Shown in pieces: positions 34,487 to 46,024 of a stretch of DNA of 64,000 nucleotides; the stretch's first letter is position 1; every line of letters begins with the position of its first letter. The stretch covers positions 28,553,705 through 28,617,704 of the forward strand of contig NC_035175.2 of assembly GCF_001659605.2 (NCBI RefSeq), in the 5' to 3' direction. The notes below the pieces were generated by a model. The model was not told the DNA's origin. It made no database searches and saw nothing but the letters and a program-made list of their open reading frames with translations. Position numbers and translations under genes: made by a program. The stretch comes from Manihot esculenta. Taxonomy: Eukaryota; Streptophyta; Magnoliopsida; Malpighiales; Euphorbiaceae.

Positions 34487-37400
34487 TTAAAAGAGATGAG
34501 GGTACTGCTGGAGCATAGACTCCCGTGTCTCCCAAGTGCATTCTTCCAAGTTGTGGTGGTTCGACAGGACTTTCACCATCGGGATTTCCTTGTTTCTTAA
34601 CTTTCTGATCTGGGTGTCTATGATCCGCACTGGCTGTTCAACATAGGTGAGATCCTCTTGGACCTCCACATCAGGCTCACTAAGAACCTTGCTCGGATCT
34701 GACACAAACTTCCTCAACATTGAAACATGGAAAACCGGATGGATTCTTTCCATCGAAGCAGGTAAATCCAGCTTGTACGACACATTCCCAATCTTTTGCA
34801 AGATTTCAAAGGGTCCGATGTATCGTGGGGCTAGTTTACCTTTCTTCCCGAAGCGAACCACTCCCTTCATTGGAGACACCCTGAGCAATACCAGATCCCC
34901 CTCCTGAAACTCTAACTGTCTTCTGCGGACGTCTGCATAGCTCTTCTGTCTGCTTGCAGCAGTCTTGATTCTTTCTCTGATTATGGGTACCGCCCTGCTG
35001 GTGATCTCTACTAACTCAGGCCCTGTCAAGGCCTTTTCTCCAACTTCCTCCCAGCAAACAGGTGATCTGCACTTCCTTCCATACAAAGCTTCATATGGAG
35101 CCATCCCGATGCTAGCATGATGGCTGTTGTTGTAGGCAAACTCCACCAAAGGTAGATGCTGCCTCCAAGAACCGCCAAAGTCCAGCACACACATTCTGAG
35201 CATATCTTCGATGGTCTGGATGGTCCTTTCTGACTGTCCATCAGTCTGGGGGTGGAAGGCAGTACTGAAGTCCAACCTAGTACCCATGGCATTCTGCAGA
35301 CTCTGCCAAAACCTGGAGGTGAATTGGGGCCCTCTATCTGACACTATCGAAACAGGAACCCCATGCAGCCTGACGATCTCATCCACATATATCTGCGCCA
35401 ACTTGTCCACAGAGTAGCCACTCCTGACAGGAATGAAGTGAGCAGATTTGGTGAGTCTGTCCACAATCACCCATATGGAGTCCACTCTGTTGGACGCCGC
35501 CGGTAACCCCACTACGAAGTCCATAGCTATATTCTCCCATTTCCACTCTGGAAGAGGTAGCGGGTTAAGCATTCCAGCCGGCTTCTGATGTTCCAGCTTC
35601 ACCCTCTGACACACTTCGCAGGCGGACACAAACTGTGCCACTTCTTTCTTCATCGCTGGCCACCAATAAACTTTCTTCAAATCTTGATACATCTTGGTGG
35701 CTCCGGGGTGAATGCTGTATCTTGCATTATGAGCCTCTCTCATAATGTCTCCTTTTAGCCCAATGTCATCTGGTACACATAGTCTGCTCCCATAGCGGAG
35801 GATCCCCTTACTGTCGAATCTGTACTCGCTATCGTTGCCTGACTGAACAGTCCTGGCAACCTTCACTAACTCCGGGTCCTCATGCTGTTTCTGAGCCACC
35901 TGCTCCAGAAACACGGGTGCTACTCTCATCTGGGCCACTAAGGCACCTGTACCAGACAACTCCAACTGTAGACCTTCCCCAATAAGCTTGTAAAACTCCT
36001 TCACCACTGGTCTCCTCTCTGCCGCGATGTGGGATAGACTACCGAGTGATTTCCGGCTTAAGGCGTCCGCCACAACATTCGCCTTACCCGGATGGTACTG
36101 AATCTTGCAATCATAGTCACTCAGCAGCTCTACCCATCTCCTCTGCCTCAAATTCAGATCCCTCTGACTCAAGATGTACTGCAGGCTCTTATGATCTGTA
36201 AAGATCTCACATTTCACCCCATAGAGGTAATGCCTCCACATCTTGAGTGCAAAGATTACTGCTGCCATCTCAAGGTCATGTGTGGGGTAATTCAACTCAT
36301 GCTTCTTCAGCTGCCTAGAAGCATAAGCGATCACCCTCTCATTCTGCATTAGTACACAACCCAGTCCCACACGGGACGCATCACAAAAGACTGTAAAGTC
36401 CTCATCACTAGATGGCAGAGCTAACACTGGTGCTGAAGTCAACCTCTTCTTAAGCTCTTCGAAACTCTCCTCGCACTGGTTGGTCCACAGAAACTTCTGA
36501 TTCTTCCTGGTTAGTCTGGTCAGAGGAGCTGCTATCTTTGAGAAGTCCTGAACGAACCTCCTGTAGTAACCTGCCAAACCCAAGAAACTTCTAATCTCTG
36601 TCACTGAAGTGGGTCTAGGCCAGTTAGCCACAGTTTCTGTCTTCTTGGGATCTACCTCAATACCATTCTCTGACACTACATGCCCCAAGAACGAAATGCT
36701 CCTCAGCCAGAACTCACATTTAGAGAACTTGGCATACAAGCCATGTTCCCTCAAAGTCTGCAAGACCAACCGCAGATGATGGGCATGCTCCTCTGCATTC
36801 CTGGAATACACTAAGATATCATCTATGAAGACAATAACAAAGTGATCCAGGTACTGGCTAAACACTCTGTTCATGAGATCCATGAATGCTGCAGGGGCGT
36901 TAGTTAACCTGAACGGCATCACAAGGAACTCAAAATGCCCATATCTGGTCCTGAAAGCCGTCTTTGGCACATCCTCATCCCTTATCCTTAGCTGATGGTA
37001 CCCCGATCTTAGATCTATTTTGGAGAAACAACCCGCTCCGGCTAGCTGGTCGAATAGATCATCGATCCTAGGCAATGGGTACCTATTCTTAGTAGTGACT
37101 TTGTTTAACTGCCTGTAGTCGATACAAAGTCTAAGGGATCCATCCTTCTTCCTCACAAACAAGACCGGAGCACCCCAAGGTGAGGTACTCTGTCGGATGA
37201 AACCCTTTTCTACCAGCTCTTGCAATTGCTCTTTCAACTCCTTTAACTCGACTGGAGCCATCCTGTAGGGAGGGATAGAGATCGGTCTAGTTCCAGGCAT
37301 CAACTCTATCTCGAACTCTATCTCCCTAGCAGGTGGTAAACCTGGAAGCTCATCAGGAAAGACATCCTGAAACTCTCTGACAACGGGCACCGAGGCCGGC

Positions 37401-39465
37401 TCCCTGACCTGACTGTCTAGCTCTCTCACATGAGCTAAGTACCCCTGACATCCCTTCCTAAGCAACCTACGAGCCTGAAGAGCTGATATCAGACCTCTAG
37501 GTGTGCCCCTCTTGTCTCCTCTGAAGACGACCTCTGACCCGTTCTGATCTCTGAACCTGACTACCTTGTCCCTGCAGTCCAAGGTAGCACCATGGGTAGA
37601 TAGCCAATCCATCCCTAGAATGACGTCAAAGTCTGTCAAATCTAGAACCACAAGGTCGGCGGAGAGGCATCTTCCCTCAATAAAAACTGGACTGTACTGG
37701 CAGACTGACACTGCCACTGACGGGTCACACTTGGGTCCACTGACCCATAGGGGACACTCTAACCCAGAGACTATCAGACCCGACCTCTCAACGGCTCTCG
37801 GAGCAATAAAGGAATGAGATGCACCCGGGTCCATTAATGCATACACATCAGAACACCCAATGACGAGATTACCTGACACCACGGTGTTGGATGTGTTAGC
37901 CTCCTGCTGTGTCATGGTGAAGATCCTGGCTGGAGCTGATGGACCTTCACCTCGGGAACCAGAAGAAGAGGCTGCCCCTCTCCCTCTACCTCTGCCACTG
38001 CCCTGAGTTGTGGCTGGAACTGCTGGCTGTGCCACACTACCAGAAGTTGTCTGCTGGGGCTGGCTCATAAAAGGCGCTCTAGGACAATCCCGAGCTATGT
38101 GTCCCTCCTGTCCACATCTGAAACATGCATTAGTCCCAGCTCGACACACTCCCCTGTGCGGTCTTCCACATCTCTGGCATTCTGTACCATCTGAGCCTGA
38201 GCTCGAGCCACCGCCGAATCCCAGACCGGATTTCAACTTGTTCCAAAACTTATTCTTCTTCGGCTTCTTGGTGGTGCTATCCCACCTCTTCTTACCTGAG
38301 CTCTGAGAAGAGAAACCTGGTCCTCCTCTGCTTGGGGTCTTAACCCCTGAAGACTGGGTCACTGACTGCCTCACTGACCCCTCAACTATAGCACTTGCCT
38401 CCATTCTTCGAGCCATATCCACCACAGTGTGGAAACTTTCTCTCTCAGCTGACTGAACCAACGAGGAGTACCTGGAATGCAGCTTCATAACATATTTCTT
38501 GGCTTTCTTCGTATCTGAATCTAGAGCTTGCCCTGAAAAAGGCAATAGCTCCAAGAATTTATCCGTGAACTCCTTTACACTCATGTGCTCTGACTGCCTC
38601 AGTTGCTCAAACTCAATCATTTTCAGTTCTCTAGAACTGTCTGGAAAAGCCCATCCAGCGAACTCATTCGCAAATTCTTCCCATGTCATACCGTCTAGTC
38701 TCGGGTCCACATAACACTTGAACCATTCCCGTGCCTTCTTGCACTTTAAAGTGAACCCTGCCATCTGAATGGCCTTGCTGTCACTTGCCCCTAGCTCATC
38801 AGTTATTGTCTTCACCACTCTCAGATACTCAAAGGGGTCATCCCCTGACTTGTATTTGGGAGCATCTAGCTTAAGGTAGTCTGTCATCTTTACCTTGCTC
38901 CCATCGACTGAGCTAGGTCTAGGAGGTTGAGTAACTGGGGCTGCTGGTTCTGTAGGTGGTGGAGGTGGAGGTGCAGCATTCCCCGAGGTGGGGTTTGCCG
39001 GGTTTGGATAGAAGGGTGAGGGTGGATAAGCTGGGTACTGTGTATAGGGTGGATAGAAAGGTGGATAAGGCATGTAGGTAGGGTAGGGGTTAAAGCTGGA
39101 GTAATCCGATGTGCCTCCCATCGGATACCCTGAACCCTGTGGGAAGGGTGGATAATGGGTGGAAAACCATACCCCGAGGCCTGAACGCCTCCCTGAGACT
39201 CCCCTGTCCCTTCTTCCTGCATGCTCACATCCAGGTTCCCATCCTTCCTCTGATCCTCTTCCATAACCTCCCTCACATTTGAAGAACTTCCTCCTCTATT
39301 TGTCCCCCTTCTGCTAGCATCAAAAGACCTTCTAGGGTCCCTTGACACTCTCTCTCTGTTGGCTCTACAAGACATTGCCCTAGGCAATGTAGGAGGACGG
39401 GCGCTCGTGCCCTCATCCTCAGGTGGCACTCCAGTCAATCGCGCAGATCGACGAGTTCCTCTCAT
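34487..39465 (-). CDS. Gypsy 1 Gag-Pol polyprotein (Tekay-type chromovirus), one frameshift
   Basis: The 1544-codon open frame (39121-34487) lacks only the gag N-terminus, which lies upstream in another frame from the Met at 39465; a net one-base loss near 39153-39160 separates them. In order: Pro/Tyr-rich gag; CCHC knuckle [14 protein letters not shown] near 38080-38125; protease D-P-G-A-S-H near 37825-37845; RT with F-I-D-D-I-L near 36810-36830; RNase H with F-C-D-A-S near 36385; integrase zinc finger (H-x-C-x-x-C, about 35600-35740), S-D-R-G-P-Q-F near 35335 and the catalytic Glu near 35215; G-P-F motif near 34830; and a C-terminal chromodomain-like segment (34680-34490) with [16 protein letters not shown]. 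Order protease-RT-RNase H-integrase-chromodomain is that of Ty3/gypsy chromoviruses. All catalytic motifs look intact. Confidence 0.92.
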
Positions 39466-39721
39466 CCTATTCTCTGAAAAACAGCTCATAACAAGCAAAC
39501 ATTAGCATCATATGGTTCATGTGGGCACACATGAACCCTCATCACATACATCATATAGCATAGCATATTATCAATGCACATGTACAAAATCATGGCATTT
39601 CACATCATCATACAAGACAGGACTCAACATCCTATCCTAGTGGACATGACCTTCCTATTGTGCTTGACCTTCTATAACATCTATGAGCCCGACACTCTAG
39701 GTCCGACCATATGAACCTAGG
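39466..39721 (-). other. Gypsy 1 5' leader
   Basis: Leader between primer site and gag start; no ORF of note. Homologous to 30186-30465. Confidence 0.7.
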
Positions 39722-39733
39722 GCTCTGATACCA
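39722..39733 (-). other. Gypsy 1 primer binding site (tRNA-iMet)
   Basis: Minus strand TGGTATCAGAGC, three bases inside the 5' LTR. Confidence 0.9.
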
Positions 39734-39736
39734 TTC

Positions 39737-42015
39737 TGTAACGCCCCGGAAATCCGGACCGCTACCGGCGCTAGGATCCGGGTCGACTTAAGGCCGCCGG
39801 GACCCGTAGCAAGCCTGACATAAAACCTGTAAACCTGTATAATCCCATACATGATCAACAACATGCATAAAAATTAAAACTTTTCTTCATACATACTGTC
39901 ATCAACTAACTCAACCTGTGCATGCTCTGAACATATACATAACATAGTCCCTCTGTGGGATCTCATCAAGCCTTAAAGGCAAAACAACCTGTGTTGAGTT
40001 AGTTTACATAAACATCATAACATAAGATCATGTATATGCAAAAGGGATTAACAATATATTATGGTCAAGCACAACTCTATCCTCAATAACCTCATTACAT
40101 AACATCCTGAATATTTTTACATTTCATCATAATACAATTGTCATGTCCACAAACTAACTATTACATACATATGACTTTTTCTCGTCTTGCCTTCTCTATC
40201 TATCCCGTACCTGCAAACCTGGGGGTTAGGGGAGAGGGGTGAGCTAGATGCCCAGTGAGTAGAACTATAAAAAGAATATTTAAAACATGCTATCATGAAA
40301 TGCGTCACTGCACAAACAAATCACACCACGGATGGACTGATTCAAAAATCCCTCAGCTCCATGCCCGGCCCTATTATGGGCACCACAGGACTTCGTATTG
40401 CCCGGCCCTATTATGGGCACCACAGGACTTCGTACTCGGAGTTATTGCCCGGCCCTATTATGGGCACCACAGGACTTCGTATTGCCCGGCCCTATTATGG
40501 GCACCACAGGACTTCGTATTCAGAAGGCTAATGAATCATCCTAATGTCCATCCACTGTCATCTATCACAACAATACAATGCGGCATAGTCGTGAATTCTA
40601 ATGCAAACAACCTATAATATGATCATGATGCATGAAGCATGATAAAAGCATTTCATTTCTTAATTTAAAAGGTTAAGTTTAGTTCCACTCACCTCTGGCT
40701 GACTCTGACAAACTCTGTAGCAGCTGGCTCACTGCTGGGGTCCTTGCTTGCTCGGGTCCGAACCTACACGGGTGGACTCCAATGAGGGACCAAACATACA
40801 TAAACATAACTCTAATATATTCCCCAAAAACCCCCTAAAACATCCTGAAAATATCACATAGAGATATGCATGAAGTGGCTGAACAGGGCACTTTCGGCGG
40901 CACCTTCGGCGGCCGAAAGTCCTGGACAGATCCGAAAGTCAGGCACTTTCGGCGGCACCTTCGGCGGCCGAAAGTCCCAGACAGAGACGAAACTCAGGTA
41001 GGTTCGGCGGCACCTTCGGCGGCCGAAAGTGCCAGACAGAGACGAAAGTCTCTTTTCGGGGGCAACTTCGGCAGCCGAAAGGCCTGCCTTCCCAGCCATG
41101 TTCGGCGGCCGAAAGTGCCTTCGGCTGCCGAACCTGGTTTCTGCAAAAGGGCAGAAACTTGGCTCCTTTGTGCATTTTCGCCTCCAAACTCACCAATCAT
41201 GCATATATCTCAACCAAATCATGCATACAAGTTCCTAGGGGCCTCAAAATATCAAATACCCCAACTACAACACTTCAAACACCCACAATCAACACACATT
41301 GACCAAAACATCAATATTAACCCATAACTCAAAATATAACCTAACATGCATTTCTACTCATAGATCTAGCATAAAACTTACTTAAAACATATAAGGAGCT
41401 TAAGATCGGCCCTTACCTCTTGAAGATCGAGAGGGAGACGACCTAAACTTGGAGATTCACGAAAATGAGCTCCTGAGTTCCCAAAGCTCCAAAAACTTGG
41501 TTTAAATGTTCAAAACTTGCAATGTGAGTTTAAAACTTAAGAAAAATGGAAGAGATTTGGAGGAAGAACACAAGAGTTGCAAAGGGAAGGCCGGAAGCTT
41601 GCTGTGGCCGAAAATGGGAGAAAGCTCGCCCATTTCGGCTAAGTGCCCCATTTATAGGTGGCTGGCCAGGCCACGTTCGGGGGCCGAATGTGCCTCCGCA
41701 TCCATGCAATGTTCGGCGGCCGAACTTGACTTTCGGCGGCCGAACCTGAACTTCCCTAACTCATGCTTTCGGGGGCCTAACGTGTCTCCAAAACGCATGC
41801 ATGTTCGGCGGCCGAACTTGACTTTCGGCGGCCGAACCTGGGTTTTCCTCCAATGCTATTTTCATGCAAAAACTCATTTAGTTTCATACTTTAAAACCAT
41901 TAAAAACATGAAAATATTTTATGAAAGCATGGTTCTACCCTTCTAGAGGTCTCCGACATCCGAGATTCCACCGGACGGTAGGAATTCCGATACCGGAGTC
42001 TAGCCGGGTATTACA
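39737..42015 (-). repeat. Gypsy 1 5' LTR, 2279 bp
   Basis: TGTAACGCCC to GGGTATTACA. It carries four copies of the roughly 36-bp unit CCCGGCCCTATTATGGGCAC... at 40373-40522, palindromes at 40888-41130 and 41690-41840, and the TATA box at 41650-41656. In minus sense the second palindrome cluster lies about 175-320 bp from the LTR start, immediately upstream of TATA at about 360 bp. Confidence 0.95.
41650..41656 (-). promoter_or_regulatory. Gypsy 1 LTR TATA box
   Basis: Minus-strand TATAAAT about 360 bp into the LTR, within a CCACCTATAAATGGGG context that is conserved in the family. Likely drives the genomic RNA of gypsy 1. Confidence 0.65.
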
Positions 42016-44857
42016 CCGGCGCTACGGCCATCCCTCAAGTGATTATCTTCGTACTTTGTTTCCTGAGTTTAAATCCATTGACATTCCAGTTTGTTCTTCA
42101 TGTGTGCTTGCTAAGAGTCATAAGAGTACTTATCATATATCCACAAATAAATCTGATACTCCCTTCTCAATAATACACTCTGATGTATGGGGGCCTGCCC
42201 CGGAAACTGTCTCCCCTGATTATAGATACTTTGTGACTTTTATTGATGATTGCACTCGTGTTACTTGGGTTTACCTGTTAAGACAAAAAAGTGAAGTGGC
42301 TGAGAAATTCTGTGATTTTTTTCGCATGATTAAAACCCAATTTCACAAGAGCATTCAAGTCCTCCGATCTGACAATGGGGGGGAATTTGTCAATAACCAT
42401 CTCCAAACCTTTTTCCGGGATAATGGGATCCTTCACCAAACTACTTGTCCTTATACACCACAACAAAATGGGGTTGCTGAAAGGAAAAATCGACATATCC
42501 TTGAGACTGCCCGAGCCCTATTGTTTGAAGCCCAAGTTCCTCCTAAGTTTTGGTCTGAAGCAGTTGCCACATCCATTTACCTCATCAATCGACTTCCGTC
42601 TCGCGTCCTTAATTTCCAATCTCCCTTGCATACCTTGTCCTCTCATCACACCATCCCTTCCTTTCTCAACCTTCCACCTAAAATCTTTGGCTGTACAGTT
42701 TATGTTCACATTCCTAAAACACACCGCACTAAACTTGATCCATGTGCTCTTAAGTGTGTTTTCTTTGGTTATGGTGTCCATAAAAAGGGCTATCGGTGTT
42801 TTGACCCAATCTCTAAACGGCTCTTCACTACCATGGACTGCACTTTTCTGGAAGAGGAATATTTTTTTCCCTCGCCAACTAGCAGTGAGGGGGAGACAAC
42901 GGCACAATCACCACCACTGCCAAATTGGCTTAGTCAGGAGGGGCCAGAACTTGATCATTCTTCTCTTCCTGAGTCTACACCAGAACTGGGAGACACTGAC
43001 CATCTAGTACAGTCCTCGGTCTCAACGTCACAACCAGAACCTGACACCGTAGAATATCCTGAGGAACACACAACTGAGGTATGTGAATCTGAACTTTCCC
43101 CTGGTTCTAATAACCTTACTACTGAACCCATTTCCCTTGAGGTTTCTGAAACAGGCCAATATGTCCTACCCCCTCGGAATAATAGAGGAATTCCACCCAG
43201 GAGATATGATCCAGAATTCGAGGCAGCCAGGTCCAGATACCCTGTGGCAAATGTTACCAGAGGAGAAAGACTATCACCTCAGTTGGTCAACCTACAGAAA
43301 AACATTTGCTCAGAATGGATACCAAAGGATGCCACAGAGGCCCAGAAGGACAAAAGATGGGTTGAGGCGATGGAGACCGAGATGGATGCCCTGGAGAAAA
43401 ACAAGACCTGGGAAAAATGCTGGCTACCCAAGGGAAAACGACCAGTGGGATGCAAATGGGTGTTTACCATAAAGTATAAGTCAGACGGAACGGTGGACAG
43501 ATATAAAGCTAGACTTGTAGCAAAAGGATATACTCAGACTTATGGAGTTGACTATTCTGAAACATTCTCTCCAGTAGCAAAAATTGATACAATACGGGTC
43601 CTATTCTCTCTAGCTGCAAACCTAGACTGGCCACTTCACCAATTTGATGTGAAAAATGCTTTCTTACATGGTGATCTGGAGGAGGAAGTATACATGGATG
43701 CTCCACCAGGGTTCATGAGTGGATATAGAAGGGGAAAAGTGTGTCGATTGAGGCGAGCCTTGTATGGGTTGAAACAGTCACCCAGAGCATGGTTTGGGAG
43801 ATTTACTCAAGCAATGAAGAAAAATGGATATCGACAGAGTAACTCCGATCACACTCTATTCTTGAAGAGGCAAGGAAGGAAGATCACGTGTTTGATTATA
43901 TACGTGGATGACATGATTATAACTGGAGATGATGTGGACGAAATCAAACAACTGAGGGACAACTTATTCTAAGAATTTGAGATGAAAGACCTGGGGATGC
44001 TAAAATATTTTCTTGGAATCGAAGTTCTCAGATCAAACCAGGGAATTCTAATATCACAGAGAAAGTACATTCTTGATCTGTTAACTGAAACAGGAATGAT
44101 AGATTGCAAACCAGTCTATACTCCGGTAATGGTCAATCACGAGTTGAGCAAGGACTCAAAAGAAGGACCCACAGACAGGGGGAGGTACCAGAGACTGGTA
44201 GGAAAATTGATTTATTTATCACACACCAGACCAGACGTGGCATATGCTGTGAGTTTGGTAAGTCAGTTCATGCATGATCCAAAACAAGACCATATGGAGG
44301 CAGCATTAAGAATCGTTCGATATTTGAAAGGAACAGCTGGGATGGGCATATTGTTCAAAAAGAATGGTCATTTCAGTATCAGTGGATATACGGATGCAAG
44401 TTGGGCAGGAGATCTCTCTGACAGACGATCTACTTCAGGATACTTTACCTTTGTCGGAGGAAATTTGGTAACGTGGAAAAGTAAGAAACAGAAGGTGGTG
44501 GCACTGTCAAGTGCTGAAGCAGAATTCAGGGGAATAGCAAAAGGACTGGCAGAACTCCTATGGATCAGAAAGTTGATGTTTGAGCTTGGATTCCCATCAA
44601 AGGATGCAGCTGAACTCCGTTGTGACAACAAGGCGGCAATAAGCATTTCTGAAAATCCAGTTCAGCATGATCGAACAAAACATGTTGAAATAGACCGACA
44701 TTTCATCAAAGAAAAGTTGGACAGTGGTATGATATCTTTACCATTTGTTCGATCAGAGGATCAATGGGCGGACATCCTAACCAAAGCAGTAGCTGGACGA
44801 ATATTCCATGAGGTTTTGGGCAAGTTGGGTATGCTAGATCCACATGAACCAACTTGA
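42016..44857 (+). pseudogene. Copia pol (integrase, RT, RNase H), one in-frame stop
   Basis: Continues the copia frame interrupted at 21607; the open frame that appears to start at 41921 begins by chance inside the gypsy LTR. The integrase zinc region (C-x-x-C near 42090) is followed by H-S-D-V-W-G-P (42175-42195), R-S-D-N-G-G-E-F (about 42367-42390) and G-V-A-E-R-K-N-R-H (42472-42498). The RT has [19 protein letters not shown] and Y-V-D-D-M near 43903-43915. A TAA at 43970-43972 interrupts the frame; the same frame then continues from 43973 through RNase H (D-A-S-W-A-G-D near 44395 and S-S-A-E-A-E-F near 44510) to a stop at 44857. Apart from this stop and the gypsy insertion the pol is undamaged. 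Confidence 0.92.
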
Positions 44858-44864
44858 GGGGGAG
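44854..44864 (+). other. Copia polypurine tract
   Basis: TTGAGGGGGAG directly before the 3' LTR and overlapping the pol stop codon. Confidence 0.85.
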
Positions 44865-45134
44865 TGTTGGAAATAATCCTCTACCATGATTGTAAATCAA
44901 TCAGTTGTTGGAAAGAATCCTCTGCCATGATTGTAAATCAATCAGTGATCCTCTGTCATGATTGTAAATCAGTCAGTGATCAAATCTTACCATATTTAGC
45001 ATAGCACGATTCTAGGACATAATTGAGGGCTCAATCAAAGGTCTAATTGTTCATATCATGTACTATATAAACTCTATAACTTACTACACAAGAGGTAAGA
45101 AAATAAAAACAGTTTTCTTCCTATAATCTCAAGA
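44865..45134 (+). repeat. Copia 3' LTR, 270 bp
   Basis: Same ends and length as 20447-20716; four base differences seen by eye. Followed by the ACAGG duplication. Confidence 0.95.
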
Positions 45135-45363
45135 ACAGGAACATGGAAATCCGAATGGATTTTCTCCATCGAAGCAGGTAAATCTAGCTTATAAGATACA
45201 TCCCCCTTGGGTCAGAAAAGAGTTTTTATTTTCACAAAAAATGTATGATCATGTATGAGATTTACAGGTACACAGAGAGTATAGCAGGCTTGCTACGGGT
45301 TCTAGCGGCCTTAAGCCGACCTGAATCCTAGCGCCAGTGACGGTCCATTTTGGGGTCGTTACA
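45135..45363. other. Remnant of the outer gypsy and an inverted LTR end
   Basis: 45135-45210 continues the outer gypsy pol C-terminus (compare 34722-34790). Then the sequence breaks and 45225-45363 reads as the reverse complement of a chromovirus LTR end, finishing GGTCGTTACA. This LTR end is in the plus sense, opposite to every other chromovirus LTR here, so a rearrangement or a second truncated element is required. Confidence 0.75.
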
Positions 45364-46024
45364 GTTGGGATAATTTTTAGTCCGTAATTGCTGAAATTAT
45401 TCTAACATAAGAACACTTGGTGTAATAACTAAGGAATTGTATGATCTAGCAGCATCTCCATGCGTTTGGGTAGCTAGGATTGGATCTCTCTATTTCTTCA
45501 TTCAATTGACAATTGTTTTGATGCCTAAGGCCCAAGGACGTTCCTTGGCAATTTGTTAATTAGTAATTGATTAGAGGACGTTCCCTAATTGATTTAATCA
45601 TAAGGAGAGACATGGTGGTGAGAAGTGTTTTCCATCTCCATAACGAATCTATTGAATCAATCAAGAGAACATAAGTTTCAATGATCAATCCAAACAACCA
45701 AAGTGGATCCATCTCTTCAACTAGACCTTTCTCATATTAAATTTCTCTTTTATTTAATTACTTGCTCATTTAATTGCTTTCAGTAGTTTGCTAATCAAAT
45801 CAATCTCAAAACCCCTATTTTTACTTTTATTGCACTTTACTTTTATTCCGCTTTCAGTTACCTGCTTTCTGTTTCTCATTCAGTTTAATCTCTTGGTCTT
45901 GTTGAGAAAAAAATAGATAAGTTTACAATTTTCTGTGGATTCGATCCTTTACCACTATCTGCAGTTGTAAAATTATTGATAATCGGAAAGATTATTTTTG
46001 ACCGGCTTCAACAACCGCGAGTCA
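45364..46024 (+). repeat. 5'-truncated Athila-like LTR
   Basis: Matches the right 610 bp of the solo LTR at 25942-27496 (GTCCGTAATTGCTG, AGAACACTTGGTGTAA, GGACGTTCCTTGGCAATTTG, TTTTTGACCGGC) and ends GCGAGTCA. The left end is cut where the inverted chromovirus LTR begins. Confidence 0.8.

Larger units (their letters stand above)
21608..42015 (-). mobile_element. Gypsy 1: nearly intact chromovirus inserted in copia, TSD CCGGC
   Basis: In minus sense: 5' LTR 42015-39737, primer site 39733-39722, gag-pol 39465-34487, polypurine tract about 34391-34378, and 3' LTR 34377-32814 continued at 22322-21608. The 3' LTR is split by gypsy 2. Removing gypsy 2 and one copy of its GCCCG duplication gives 1564+715 = 2279 bp, exactly the length of the 5' LTR. 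The flanks are CCGGC (21603-21607 and 42016-42020). By eye the LTRs differ at about nine positions (0.4%), so insertion was recent. Confidence 0.95.
20447..45134 (+). mobile_element. Ty1/copia element split by nested gypsy elements, TSD ACAGG
   Basis: Identical-length 270-bp LTRs at 20447-20716 and 44865-45134, primer site, gag-pro, pol and polypurine tract. It is flanked by ACAGG (20442-20446 and 45135-45139). The element itself is only about 4.3 kb; the extra 20.4 kb is gypsy 1, inserted at 21608 in the pre-integrase region with TSD CCGGC. By eye the two LTRs differ at 4 of 270 positions. The LTR starts TG but ends GA, a non-canonical end, which the target duplication fixes precisely. Confidence 0.95.

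Noticed and set aside
41921..42015. Apparent N-terminus fused to the copia integrase frame
   Set aside because: These codons come from the gypsy 1 LTR; the fusion is a chance read-through at the insertion junction.
42375..43007. Plus-strand open frame of 210 codons
   Set aside because: Out-of-frame shadow of the copia integrase.
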